Assembly (NCBI GenBank): GCA_902530685.1
Contig: CACAAZ010000007.1
Coordinates: 1 to 53,236, forward strand
From: an uncultured Alphaproteobacteria bacterium
Lineage (GTDB): Bacteria > Pseudomonadota > Alphaproteobacteria > HIMB59 > GCA-002718135
Direction of reading: 5' to 3'
Length of the DNA: 53,236 nucleotides
The position numbers and the translations under genes are program-made. The notes below the pieces were generated by a model that did not search any database, was not told the origin of the DNA, and was given only the letters and a program-made list of their open reading frames with translations. Below, piece by piece: positions 34,243 through 43,723 of the stretch (position 1 is its first letter; each line of letters opens with the position of its first letter).

Positions 34243-35325
34243 TTATTTCAATAATTCTTTTATAAATAGTAACTTGGGCATACTTTTAATAATCTTTAAC
34301 TTGGTAAGTAAATTAGACTCTCCCATCATAAAACTTTGGAATTCATTTCCATTTAAGTTAGAGGCGAGTTTAATAAAAGATTGTCCATTTTCATTATTAT
34401 TTTTCAGATAATTGATAAAAATTTTATCCATCTTTCTTTCTAAAAATTTATGAATGTCAACATAGTTGTTTTTTGAATTTTTTAATAATTGAATTTGCTT
34501 TATGAGAAATGAGAAGGCATATCCGGTTGAGGGTTTGCAAGCACCTCCTCTAATTCCAATATTAAAAATATTGGGACTGGATGATCTTTTTTCTTCGACG
34601 AAAAACATTGGTATAATTCCTTTTTCTGTGCTGATTTCTTCAAATTTACTTACGTTTTTTAGACTTAAATAATTAATTATTTTCTCTCTGTACCATGAGC
34701 TTTTAAAAATCTCTTTTGAAAATACTGTAGACTCAACAAGAGCCTTATTGTGACTAAATGGTAAAATATAAATAAAATGTAAAAGGTTTTTTTCTTCGGT
34801 AAAATGCATTAAAGTTAGTTTGTTTTCGTTAAATGTATTGTCTGCTACAGAGATATTAATTCCAAAGAAATGTTGAATCAACTCATCTTTTTTTTCTTTT
34901 GCAGATCTTGAATCATATATTTTTTCAGCATAATATTCATTGTTGTCAGCGGTAATTATTTTGAAATAATTTTGCTGAGAAAAATATTGAATAACTTTTT
35001 TATTTATTATTTCTAATTTATTTTTTGAATCTAAGCAGTAATTTTTCCACTTTTTAAAACTAATTACACAATAAGGTTTATCACTACTAGTATGTGTTAT
35101 ATTAATTTTTTTATCTCCAATGGTCCATTCGTGCCATTTTTTTTCAACAATATTTTCAAATGGTTTCATCCAATCAGTTAGCCAAAATCCAAAGAAATTA
35201 TCCCTATTATGTATATCTCCATTATCGAATGCAATAATTTCACTAGAACTATCTCCGTAAAGAATTTTATTAACTGCCAGACCGCTTGGTCCCAAACCAA
35301 TTATTGCAGCTTTATAAATTTTCAT
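34243..35325 (-). CDS. crtY: Lycopene beta-cyclase, CrtY type
   Basis: This enzyme cyclises both ends of lycopene to give beta-carotene. It is a 360-residue flavoprotein-like enzyme with the dinucleotide-binding AAIIGLGPSGLAVNKIL at residues 7-23. The cyclase region RNIGIRGGACKPSTGYAFSFLIKQI type (visible as NIGIRGGACKPSTGYAFSF) is near residue 255. The central LMHFTEEK...LHFIYILPFSHNKALVESTVFS matches family positions. Its 5' end overlaps crtB by 14 bases. It is more diverged than its neighbours, so the call leans partly on the operon. Confidence 0.88.
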   Translation of the reverse strand: MKIYKAAIIGLGPSGLAVNKILYGDSSSEIIAFDNGDIHNRDNFFGFWLTDWMKPFENIVEKKWHEWTIGDKKINITHTSSDKPYCVISFKKWKNYCLDSKNKLEIINKKVIQYFSQQNYFKIITADNNEYYAEKIYDSRSAKEKKDELIQHFFGINISVADNTFNENKLTLMHFTEEKNLLHFIYILPFSHNKALVESTVFSKEIFKSSWYREKIINYLSLKNVSKFEEISTEKGIIPMFFVEEKRSSSPNIFNIGIRGGACKPSTGYAFSFLIKQIQLLKNSKNNYVDIHKFLERKMDKIFINYLKNNNENGQSFIKLASNLNGNEFQSFMMGESNLLTKLKIIKSMPKLLFIKELLK

Positions 35326-36193
35326 TTGGAAGATTGTGCCTTATTTTTTGATATTTATAATTTCTCAATGGAATAAAAATAAAAAGTAAAACTGATTTCA
35401 TTGTAATTAAAATTTTTTCTAATGAATTTAAATAGACTCTTTCTCTTAAATATTTTTTTTTATTAGATTTAATCTTAGTGCCGATACCTTTATAAACATT
35501 AGCTGCGATGTATATTCCTAGTCTGGTAGATAAAGGAATATATTTCAATCCAGCAAAACCATTTTCATAAAACTTCTCAGATAGACTTATTAACTTGAGA
35601 ATTGCATTTGATATTCTTTCATCTTTTTCTAAACTAATATCATTAAAACCATTTAAATTTTTTAGTGATATATTGGGGATCCAATTAGCAGGTATATATA
35701 TTCTTTTCATTTTTGAATCTTCATAAACATCGCGCGCTATATTGGTTAGCTGCATTGCTATACCTAAATCTATTGCAGATTGTGCTGCTTTCTCATGTTT
35801 TACTCCAATGATTTTAGACATCATCAAACCAACAGTACCAGCTACATGGTATGAGTATTTTATAAGCTCTTCTTTATTTTGAATTTTAATTTGTTTCTGA
35901 TCCAAGATTAACCCCTCAATTAAATCAATAAGAATTAAGTTGTTAATTTTATTTTTTTGTAGAAAAAGATTTACTTTGTTGTTTTGATTATTTCTAATTT
36001 CATTAATTAATGTTTTAAGATAAGTAGTTTTATCTTCACTATTTTTATCAGCAATATCATCAAAATATCTACAAATTGAGTAGAGAATACCTGCATTTTT
36101 TTTTGACGTTTTTGGTAAAAAAAAACTAGCCCAATAAAAACTTTTACCTTCTTTTCGTAGAACTGTAGTTGGATTAAGCTCTAGATCAATCAT
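35312..36193 (-). CDS. crtB: Phytoene synthase
   Basis: CrtB condenses two geranylgeranyl diphosphates to phytoene. The first aspartate-rich motif is YSICRYFDDIADK (about residues 40-52). The second is AMQLTNIARDVYEDSKMKRIYIP (about residues 146-168), which is highly characteristic. The N-terminal KSFYWASFFLP is also typical. Length 293 fits. It lies two bases after crtI and overlaps crtY. Confidence 0.95.
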   Translation of the reverse strand: MIDLELNPTTVLRKEGKSFYWASFFLPKTSKKNAGILYSICRYFDDIADKNSEDKTTYLKTLINEIRNNQNNKVNLFLQKNKINNLILIDLIEGLILDQKQIKIQNKEELIKYSYHVAGTVGLMMSKIIGVKHEKAAQSAIDLGIAMQLTNIARDVYEDSKMKRIYIPANWIPNISLKNLNGFNDISLEKDERISNAILKLISLSEKFYENGFAGLKYIPLSTRLGIYIAANVYKGIGTKIKSNKKKYLRERVYLNSLEKILITMKSVLLFIFIPLRNYKYQKIRHNLPNENL

Positions 36194-36195
36194 TA

Positions 36196-37671
36196 TTATT
36201 TTAATTCAGCTTTAATAATATTTTCAACGACTTTAGCTGAGGAAAGTACTCCTGGTATACCTGCTCCTGGGTGAGAACCTGCAGCAGAAAAATAGAGGTT
36301 TTTGATTTTTCTATCTTTATTGTGGTATCTAAACCAAGCTGATTGGGTGAAGATTGGTGCTATAGAAAACCCGGCGCCATGCATTGAATTATAATCACTT
36401 TTAAAATCTTTGGGATTCATCCAAAATACATCGGTAATATTCTTCTCTAAATCTGGCATGATTGTTTTTGAAAGTTCTTTAACTATTTTATCTTTAAGAT
36501 TTTCTGATTCACTATCCCATTCCACGTTACCTTGTAAATTAGGAACTGGACATAAAACATAAAAACTATCGCAACCTTCTGGAGCGAAGGACTTATCTGT
36601 TGCAGTAGGTCTATGTATATATAAAGAAAAATCTTCAGATAAAATTTTATTTTTAAATATGTCATTTAATAGAGATTTAAATCTTTCTGTCATCCAGATG
36701 GTATGATGAGCAACATCATGATATTGTTTTTTTGTGCCAAAAAAAAGAACAAAGAGGCCCATAGAATACAACAAGTTTTTTTCTTTCAACACAGGCCTGC
36801 TTAAATTTTGTTTTTTTAAAAGTTTGGAATAAACCATAGGTGGATCAGCATTACAAACAACTAAGTCTAGGTCTGTAATTTCTTCATTGTTTGTTAATAT
36901 TTTTGTGATTTTATTATTTTCAACAATAAACTCTTTTGCTTCAGTACTAGTTTTAATCTTGATACCAGAGTTAATCATTAATTTCTTTAATTCAGATACA
37001 ATTTTTCCTGTTCCACCCATACAAAAAAACACCCCCCATTTTCTCTCTAAATAATGAATTAAAGCATAAATCGATGTAGTTGTATGTGGATCACCCCCAA
37101 CTAAAAGTGGGTGAATCGAAAATGCTTTTCTAAGATATGGGTTTTTTAGATAACTGTTAACAAGCTGAGATACAGTAAAGTAACTTTTTAGGATTATTAA
37201 GTTGGGAATAACACCTAACATTTTAAAAAAAGATATAAAGGGCTTGTCTGCTAGCTGTGTGAAACCTACGTCAAATATTTTCTTTGATTGATTTAAAAGC
37301 CTGTAGTATCCTCTGATATCATTCTTATCAAATTTACTTATTTCGATGTTCGTTTTTTCAACAGTTGAACAATAATCAAAAGTCTTACCGTCATGAAAAT
37401 AATATCTATACCATGGTTCAAGAGGAACAAAATTTAGATGATCTTCCCTTTTTTTTCCAAATAAGTTAAATAATTCATCAAAGAGAAATGGTGCGGTTAT
37501 GACTGTTGGACCAGCATCATGCTTAAACCCATTTACTTCAAAAACTCTTGCTCTTCCTCCAATATTATCTAATTTTTCAATAATTGTTGTATCATAGCCA
37601 AGTTTTTTTAATCTTAGACTGATAGCTATGCCCCCAAAACCACTTCCTATAACTACTGCTTTTTTTCTCAT
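36196..37671 (-). CDS. crtI: Phytoene desaturase
   Basis: CrtI desaturates phytoene to lycopene using FAD. The N-terminal binding fold is VVIGSGFGGIAISLRLKKLGYDTTIIEK, followed by GGRARVFEVNGFKHDAGPTVIT. The C-terminal signature is YFSAAGSHPGAGIPGVLSSAKVVENII. Length 491 is standard. It is the first gene of the operon and divergent from the ybaK-type gene with 57 very AT-rich bases between. That gap must hold both promoters, but no convincing -35 box stands out. Confidence 0.96.
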   Translation of the reverse strand: MRKKAVVIGSGFGGIAISLRLKKLGYDTTIIEKLDNIGGRARVFEVNGFKHDAGPTVITAPFLFDELFNLFGKKREDHLNFVPLEPWYRYYFHDGKTFDYCSTVEKTNIEISKFDKNDIRGYYRLLNQSKKIFDVGFTQLADKPFISFFKMLGVIPNLIILKSYFTVSQLVNSYLKNPYLRKAFSIHPLLVGGDPHTTTSIYALIHYLERKWGVFFCMGGTGKIVSELKKLMINSGIKIKTSTEAKEFIVENNKITKILTNNEEITDLDLVVCNADPPMVYSKLLKKQNLSRPVLKEKNLLYSMGLFVLFFGTKKQYHDVAHHTIWMTERFKSLLNDIFKNKILSEDFSLYIHRPTATDKSFAPEGCDSFYVLCPVPNLQGNVEWDSESENLKDKIVKELSKTIMPDLEKNITDVFWMNPKDFKSDYNSMHGAGFSIAPIFTQSAWFRYHNKDRKIKNLYFSAAGSHPGAGIPGVLSSAKVVENIIKAELK

Positions 37672-37728
37672 TATTAATTTAGTAATTGTATTTAAATACC
37701 TTATTTCTTAATAAATATAATATTATTT

Positions 37729-38241
37729 ATGCTTACAAAGACAGATTTATTTGAATTACTTAGGGTAAAAAATATAGATTTTCAAATTCATGATCATGAA
37801 CCTTTGTTTACAGTTGAAGATTCTGAAAATTTAAGGGGTGAAATAAAAGGTGCTCATACAAAAAATTTATTTTTAAAGAATAAAAAAAATAATTTTTTTC
37901 TATTTAGTTGTGATGAAAATGCAAAGGTTGACTTAAAACTATTTTCTAAATCAATCGATGCCAAAAATTTATCTTTTGCTAATGCTGAATATTTGGAAGA
38001 GTTTTTAGACATCAAACCTGGATCAGTCTCTCCATTTGCGCTACTTAATGATGAGAAGAATGTTGTTAAATTTTATTTAGATGAAGAACTTTATAATAGT
38101 AAAATAATTAATTTCCACCCATTGATAAACACAACAACTATAACCGTTACAACTGCAGAGTTTATAAACTTCCTTCTTGAAAAAAATAAAAAAATTAATA
38201 TTTTTTCTTTAGATAGTTATAGTATAGTTAAATATTTATGA
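37729..38241 (+). CDS. YbaK/ProX-type aminoacyl-tRNA deacylase (ProXp-ala/PrdX-like)
   Basis: This free-standing editing domain removes wrongly attached amino acids, typically alanine from tRNA-Pro. The 170-residue protein has DFQIHDHEPLFTVEDSENLRGEIKGAHTKNLFLKNKKN, with the catalytic-region KNLFL lysine. LEEFLDIKPGSVSPFALLNDE and FHPLINTTTITVTTAEFINFL follow. This pattern is closer to PrdX/ProXp-ala than to YbaK. In alphaproteobacteria it commonly precedes the Trx-TPR and LON genes, as here. It overlaps the next gene by four bases. Confidence 0.9.
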   Translation: MLTKTDLFELLRVKNIDFQIHDHEPLFTVEDSENLRGEIKGAHTKNLFLKNKKNNFFLFSCDENAKVDLKLFSKSIDAKNLSFANAEYLEEFLDIKPGSVSPFALLNDEKNVVKFYLDEELYNSKIINFHPLINTTTITVTTAEFINFLLEKNKKINIFSLDSYSIVKYL

Positions 38242-39101
38242 ATGAAAATACCAATATAATTGATATTAACGAAACTGATTTTAATGAAAAGGTCATTGAT
38301 GCTAGTGAAAATAAATTAATTGTTGTTGATTTTTGGGCTCCTTGGTGTGGACCATGTAAACAATTAACTCCTCTGTTAGAAAAAATAATTAGTGGATCTG
38401 ATAAAATAACTTTAGCTAAAATCAATATCGATGATAATCAACAAATTGCAGCACAACTACGAATACAATCTATCCCAACTATTTATGCTTTCAAAGATAA
38501 GCAAATAGCCAATGCTTTTCAAGGTCTACTACCTGAAAAACAGATTGTTGAATTTTTAGAAAAATGTTTGGGATCTAAAATTAATGAAGATCACAGTCAA
38601 TTTTATAAAGAAATAAAAAAAGATTTTGAGGAGAAAAATTTTGAAAAAATCAAAGATATCTTGCTAGACTTCATATCAAATCATCCTGAAGAAATTAAAG
38701 CTATTAATCTTTACTTAGATTGTCTTATAGAATTAAAGCTATTTGAAGAGGTTGAATTATTTGTCGAGTCATTAGACGATACTTCTAAGAACAAAGACGA
38801 AGTGAGACAGATAATAAAAAAAATGGAAATAATAAAAAGTAATCTATCTGGGCCTGATATTGATGAATTAATAGTTAAACTACATAAAAAACCAAATGAT
38901 ATTAATTTAATAATTGAAGTCGCTGATAAATATTTTTCTATTCAAGAATATGAAAAAAGTATGAATTTACTACTAGATAATTATTCCAAACATAAAGATA
39001 AAGTCAAAAGTAAAATGGTTCAATTTTTTGAAGTACTAGGGGATGGGAATGAGAATACAGTTAAGTACCGAAAAAAATTATCTCAAGTAATGTTTTCTTA
39101 A
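38238..39101 (+). CDS. Thioredoxin-TPR co-chaperone, CnoX/YbbN-like
   Basis: An N-terminal thioredoxin domain (about residues 1-110) keeps the active site FWAPWCGPCKQLTPLL and the cis-proline loop IQSIPTIYAFKDK. About 170 residues of TPR-like helices follow. In CnoX this arrangement holds oxidation-damaged proteins for GroEL and DnaK. Unlike E. coli CnoX, which lacks a catalytic CxxC, the WCGPC site is intact here, so reductase activity is likely. Length 287 matches the family. It starts four bases before the previous stop. Confidence 0.88.
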   Translation: MNENTNIIDINETDFNEKVIDASENKLIVVDFWAPWCGPCKQLTPLLEKIISGSDKITLAKINIDDNQQIAAQLRIQSIPTIYAFKDKQIANAFQGLLPEKQIVEFLEKCLGSKINEDHSQFYKEIKKDFEEKNFEKIKDILLDFISNHPEEIKAINLYLDCLIELKLFEEVELFVESLDDTSKNKDEVRQIIKKMEIIKSNLSGPDIDELIVKLHKKPNDINLIIEVADKYFSIQEYEKSMNLLLDNYSKHKDKVKSKMVQFFEVLGDGNENTVKYRKKLSQVMFS

Positions 39102-39102
39102 T

Positions 39103-39696
39103 ATGGAACTACCAATTTTTCCACTTAATGGCGCTGTTTTATTTCCAGGGACAAGTCTTCCGCTTAATATATTCGAAACGAGGTATATAGAAATGATTGA
39201 TTATGCCTTAGCTCGAGATAGAAAAATAGGTATGATACAAACTGATGAAAAAAACGAACTCTTCAACGTAGGATGTGTTGGGAAAATTAACAGTTTTAAT
39301 GAAACTAATGATGGAAGATATTTAATTAGTCTACATGGAATAAAATGTTTTAAGATCATTAATGAAATTGAACAAGATTATAGTTTTAGATTAATTAATG
39401 CTAGTTTAGTTGAATTATATGAAAAAGAAGGTGAGATTTCTAAAGATCAAAAAGAGTCTCTTTTAAAACTGTATGGGAAATATATAAAAAATAAAAACAT
39501 TAATTTAAGTCTTGAAGAAATCGATAATATTGAGACTGATCAAATAATTAAGTTTATTGCAATGGTATCACCTTTTAAAAATATTGATAAACAAGCGTTA
39601 CTTGAAACAGAAAGTTTACTAGATTTTTATAGTAAATTAAAATCAATAATTGAATTAGAACTAATTGGAGACTTTCAAAATAAAACTATAAATTAA
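39103..39696 (+). CDS. LON substrate-binding domain protein
   Basis: This 197-residue protein consists of the N-terminal (LAN) domain of Lon without the ATPase or protease parts. It begins ELPIFPLNGAVLFPGTSLPLNIFETRYIEMI and continues with IGMIQTDE, VGCVGKINSFNETNDGRYLISLHGIKCFKI. DQIIKFIAMVSPFKNIDKQALLE is in the C-terminal half. Such proteins follow the thioredoxin-TPR gene in alphaproteobacteria, and their role is unknown (possibly substrate recognition). The gap to the upstream gene is one base. Its end overlaps the convergent ubiH-type gene by 11 bases. The Trm112-like gene often found next is absent. Confidence 0.92.
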   Translation: MELPIFPLNGAVLFPGTSLPLNIFETRYIEMIDYALARDRKIGMIQTDEKNELFNVGCVGKINSFNETNDGRYLISLHGIKCFKIINEIEQDYSFRLINASLVELYEKEGEISKDQKESLLKLYGKYIKNKNINLSLEEIDNIETDQIIKFIAMVSPFKNIDKQALLETESLLDFYSKLKSIIELELIGDFQNKTIN

Positions 39697-40870
39697 CACC
39701 CATGGCAAAATCACTAATAAAATTATTAATTGTTTTGTTTTTTTGTATTATATTTAGACCAAAAGATCTTCCAAGAGAAATAATTGGGTTTTGTATTTTA
39801 AAAAGATTATCGAGTTTATCTGTAACTTGATAAAGTCTGTAAGAATTAAAGTAATTGTTATCATGGTATTCCTTACAAAATAATTGATCACCAATTTCAA
39901 TACCGAGTTCCCTATACTTAAAAATTAAATAATAGAGATTTTCTAAGTCTTTCATTCCTAAATTCCACCCCTGTCCAGCAATTGGATGAAAAGAGTGTGC
40001 AGAGTCACCAATAAAAATGGTTCTTTCTGAATAAAATTTTGTATTTAAATGGGCTGTTAAGTGGAATGATTGTTTTGTGAGAATTTTTTTAATTCTACCT
40101 ACGACATACTGTGATTCGTTATTTAAAATTGAAATAAGCTTTTCATTACTTAATTTCATTATTTCGTCTAAATAATTTTTTTCATTGGTCCAAACAATTG
40201 AACTAACAAAATTAGGGTTTTGAAATTTCATTGGAAGTATAGCAAGTGGACCATTTTTGTAAAAAAACTCGTAAGCCGCGCCGTAATGATTTTTTTCATG
40301 ACAAAATGTAATGACTAACGCTTTTTTATTATAATCTTTGGTAAACAAAGGTATTTTATAGTGTTTTCTTACAAAACTATTTTTTCCATCAGCTGCAATG
40401 TTAAGACTTGAGAAAACTGAGAAGTTTTCTGTATTAGTTATAATAAAATCATTTGTGTTTTCAAAATCTTTTATTTTGGAATTATTAAAAATCTTGATAT
40501 TCTTTTTTTGTCTCAATTTTTTGTAGACAATATTAAGAAGGTGTTTGTTTTTAACTATATATCCAAGATTTGATTCTCTTCTAGTGTTATCAAATTCAAG
40601 GGTATTCGATTGCAACCTATCTATAATTTTAATTTTTTTTATTGGTTGAGAGTATTTATTAATCTCATACCATAAACCAATTTTTTCAAGAAAAAGTTTC
40701 GTGCCTTCTGAGATAGCAACAGTTCTGTAATCTAAATTATTTTTGACACTATAAACATCTTTTTTTTCAATTAAAGAAATAGTAAAACCAGTTTTTGATA
40801 AAGAATAGGCAGTAAGAGCTCCAATTAAACCCCCTCCAATTATATTAATATTAGAATAAATTTCTTTCAT
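39686..40870 (-). CDS. UbiH/UbiF/COQ6-family FAD hydroxylase
   Basis: This flavin monooxygenase probably hydroxylates the ubiquinone ring. The N-terminal INIIGGGLIGALTAYSLSKTGF binds FAD, YRTVAISEGTKLFLEKIGLW follows, and the second FAD motif is FIGDSAHSFHPIAGQGWNLGMKDLENL (about residue 285). Length 394 is normal. Alphaproteobacterial UbiH, UbiL and related enzymes cannot be separated by eye, so I give no symbol. It is divergent from ftsK with 47 bases between. Confidence 0.9.
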   Translation of the reverse strand: MKEIYSNINIIGGGLIGALTAYSLSKTGFTISLIEKKDVYSVKNNLDYRTVAISEGTKLFLEKIGLWYEINKYSQPIKKIKIIDRLQSNTLEFDNTRRESNLGYIVKNKHLLNIVYKKLRQKKNIKIFNNSKIKDFENTNDFIITNTENFSVFSSLNIAADGKNSFVRKHYKIPLFTKDYNKKALVITFCHEKNHYGAAYEFFYKNGPLAILPMKFQNPNFVSSIVWTNEKNYLDEIMKLSNEKLISILNNESQYVVGRIKKILTKQSFHLTAHLNTKFYSERTIFIGDSAHSFHPIAGQGWNLGMKDLENLYYLIFKYRELGIEIGDQLFCKEYHDNNYFNSYRLYQVTDKLDNLFKIQNPIISLGRSFGLNIIQKNKTINNFISDFAMGVNL

Positions 40871-40917
40871 AATTTTCTTCGAATTACCACAATCTAAATG
40901 TATTACAATCTAACTAT

Positions 40918-43155
40918 ATGTTCAAGTATGGTTCATTGAAACAATTTATTATTAAGTTTATTTTAGGCTGTTTAGCAACAATTTTTTCAATAGTATATAT
41001 TGTTAGTCTATTTACCTTTAGTGAAGAAGATCCTGGTTTTAAAACTTTTTCAAATACTCAAGGTAATCAGGAAATTTATAACTACTTCGGTATTTTTGGA
41101 TCGTATCTCTCTAGTTACTCAATAGTAATTATAGGCAGTATGTCTTATCTTATTGGTTTATTTTTATTATTTGAGGGCCTTAAAACTCTACTTGGAATCG
41201 TTAACAAAAATATAATTATAAGGTTTTTGCTAAACTTATCTGGTGTTTTATTTATTGGCGTCCCTTTTTATTTTTTTGAAATACAAATTTTCAAAGTAGG
41301 ATTAATTTCATTGTTTTTATTTGATCAAATTAATTTTTATTTATTTGATAGAATTAATAATATTTTTTTAATATATTTAGTTAATATATTCATTACTATT
41401 ATTGCTTTTATCCTAATAGTTTTATCTTTTTCAGTAAAATATAAATTTATAAAAAAAATTCTAACTTATTTAAGATTTTTAAGTTTTATTAAATATCTAA
41501 ATTTTGTTTCTCCCTTATTGTTTTTATTAAAAAATAAATCGTCTAAAAGAATTGTGAAATCTAGAAATGAGCCTACAATTAAAAAAAATAATATATTTTC
41601 TAGAAAGAGAAATATTAACACTCAAAGCAAACAAAGTGAGCAAATTGAAATTGAACAATTTAAATATACTCTTCCAAGCAAGGATCTTTTAAAAAATTCA
41701 TTATTTAAAAATAATATAGATAGACAGTTAAATAAAATTAATAGTGATCTTTCAATTAAATTAGAAAAAACACTTTCTGAATATGGCGTAGAAGGTAAAG
41801 TAATTGGTTTCAAAACTGGTCCAATTGTAACATTATTTGAATTTGTGCCCAATGCAGGAATTAAATCTAGTAAAATTATTGGATTATCTGAAGATATTGC
41901 AAGAGCTATGTCGTCTTTGTCTGCTAGAATTTCATCACAGCCTGGTAAGACTAGTATGGGTATTGAAATACCTAATCAAAAGAGAGAAGGGGTTTTATTT
42001 GGAGATATAATAGATGATCAAAGATATAATGCGGATGACAGCTCATTAACTTTGGCACTTGGAAAAAATATTGCAGGGGAAATGGTTTTTGCTGATTTAG
42101 AAAAAATGCCTCACTTATTAATAGCCGGTACAACAGGATCTGGAAAATCAGTAGGTATAAACACCATGATACTAAGCATATTATACAAATTTAAACCAAA
42201 TGAATGTAAATTAATTTTAATAGACCCAAAGATGTTAGAATTAAGTATTTATGAAGATATACCACATTTATTAACACCAGTAGTTACAAATCCAAACAAA
42301 GCAGTATTTGCTTTAAAATGGGTAGTTCGTGAAATGGAAAATAGATACAAGCTTATGAGTTCTGTAAATGTTAAAAATATTTCTTCTTACAATAATAAGG
42401 TAGTTAGAACTATTTCATCAGGTAGAAAATTATTTAGAGAAGTTCAAACAGGTTTTGATCCAGATACAAAAATACCAATAATTGAAAAGATTGAGATAAA
42501 ATTAGAAAAAATGCCATTCATCGTTGTTGTGATAGATGAAATGGCTGACTTAATGATGGTTGCAGGAAAGGAAGTGGAATCACTTGTGCAAAGACTAGCA
42601 CAGATGGCAAGAGCCTCTGGAATTCATTTAATAACTGCCACACAAAGACCAAGTGTCGATGTAATTACTGGAACTATTAAGGCAAACTTTCCAAGTAGAA
42701 TAAGTTATAAGGTTGCGAGTAAGTTTGATAGTAGAACTATTTTAAATGAAATGGGAGCAGAACAATTGCTAGGTAGTGGGGATATGTTGTTTTTAGAAAA
42801 TGGAGCAAACATTAAAAGATTGCACGGAGGTTTTGTTTCTGAGGCGGAGGTTGAAAACGTTGTTAACTCTATAAAAAAACAAGTTACATTTGATTATAAA
42901 AATGAAATCACTCTAAATGAAACAGAGGTTAGTAAGGATAATTCTGGTGATTTGATTTCTAACAATAATGATGACTTATATAATAAAGCTGTAGAAATTA
43001 TTGTTAAGCAACAAAAAGTTTCTACGAGTTTTATACAAAGATACCTGCAAATTGGATACAACAGAGCAGCAAGAATAATTGAAAAAATGGAAGAAGATGG
43101 GATTATAACTGAAGCTAATAATGCAGGGAAAAGACATGTACTTAAGAAAAAATAA
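40918..43155 (+). CDS. ftsK: DNA translocase FtsK
   Basis: FtsK anchors at the septum and pumps chromosomal DNA toward dif during division. Four membrane helices fill about residues 10-180. A short basic linker follows, much shorter than in E. coli (total 745 versus 1329 residues). The alpha-beta motor has Walker A AGTTGSGKSVGIN (about residue 404), Walker B VVVIDEMADLMM (about 540) and ARASGIHLITATQRPSVDVITG. The C-terminal winged-helix gamma domain (STSFIQRYLQIGYNRAARIIEKMEEDGIIT) reads KOPS sites. It overlaps lolA by 20 bases. Confidence 0.97.
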   Translation: MFKYGSLKQFIIKFILGCLATIFSIVYIVSLFTFSEEDPGFKTFSNTQGNQEIYNYFGIFGSYLSSYSIVIIGSMSYLIGLFLLFEGLKTLLGIVNKNIIIRFLLNLSGVLFIGVPFYFFEIQIFKVGLISLFLFDQINFYLFDRINNIFLIYLVNIFITIIAFILIVLSFSVKYKFIKKILTYLRFLSFIKYLNFVSPLLFLLKNKSSKRIVKSRNEPTIKKNNIFSRKRNINTQSKQSEQIEIEQFKYTLPSKDLLKNSLFKNNIDRQLNKINSDLSIKLEKTLSEYGVEGKVIGFKTGPIVTLFEFVPNAGIKSSKIIGLSEDIARAMSSLSARISSQPGKTSMGIEIPNQKREGVLFGDIIDDQRYNADDSSLTLALGKNIAGEMVFADLEKMPHLLIAGTTGSGKSVGINTMILSILYKFKPNECKLILIDPKMLELSIYEDIPHLLTPVVTNPNKAVFALKWVVREMENRYKLMSSVNVKNISSYNNKVVRTISSGRKLFREVQTGFDPDTKIPIIEKIEIKLEKMPFIVVVIDEMADLMMVAGKEVESLVQRLAQMARASGIHLITATQRPSVDVITGTIKANFPSRISYKVASKFDSRTILNEMGAEQLLGSGDMLFLENGANIKRLHGGFVSEAEVENVVNSIKKQVTFDYKNEITLNETEVSKDNSGDLISNNNDDLYNKAVEIIVKQQKVSTSFIQRYLQIGYNRAARIIEKMEEDGIITEANNAGKRHVLKKK

Positions 43156-43723
43156 TTTATATTTAATTTTTTTTTTTATATTTTTACTCCACAAAACATT
43201 GGCTTCTAAAGAAGCAAAAATTGAAACAATAAAAAATTACCTAGGTGATTTAAAATTATTTTCAGCCTCATTCATTCAAAGTGATAATGGTTCACTCAGC
43301 GAGGGGAAATTTTTTATTGGTAACGAGAGGGTGAGAGTAGAATATATTAATCCATCAAAAATCTTAATTATTCTGGATAAAGATAAGGCTATGTACTACA
43401 ATTATGATCTTGATGAAGATGAGTTTTTTAATCCAAAAGACACCAATGCCTGGTTTCTTTATGATATGTTCAATAGTCTAGAATTTTTTAATGATGCTGA
43501 ATTAATAAAAAAAGAAAATTATTTGATTTTAAAAAAAGTAGGCATTAATCAAAATATTAGATTTAAAATAGATGTTTTTTTTGAAAACGCTCCACTAGTA
43601 ATAAGAAAAATTGAGTTTTTTTTTAATGATCAATATTTAAGTTTATCAATATTTGATCACAAATACAATGAAACATTTAATAAGAAATTTTTTAAACTTA
43701 TTAACCCGAGTCTTTTGAATTAA
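43136..43723 (+). CDS. lolA: Outer-membrane lipoprotein carrier protein LolA
   Basis: LolA ferries lipoproteins across the periplasm from LolCDE to the outer membrane. The protein has a signal peptide (MYLRKNNLYLIFFFIFLLHKTLA). LGDLKLFSASFIQSDNGSLSEGKFFIGNERVRVEYINPSKILIILDKDKAMYYNYDLDE fits the LolA beta-sheet core. I choose the ATG at 43136 (195 residues) because it gives a compact signal peptide, whereas the ORF-track start adds five residues. It lies behind ftsK as in many alphaproteobacteria and overlaps the next, convergent gene by 23 bases. Confidence 0.85.
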   Translation: MYLRKNNLYLIFFFIFLLHKTLASKEAKIETIKNYLGDLKLFSASFIQSDNGSLSEGKFFIGNERVRVEYINPSKILIILDKDKAMYYNYDLDEDEFFNPKDTNAWFLYDMFNSLEFFNDAELIKKENYLILKKVGINQNIRFKIDVFFENAPLVIRKIEFFFNDQYLSLSIFDHKYNETFNKKFFKLINPSLLN

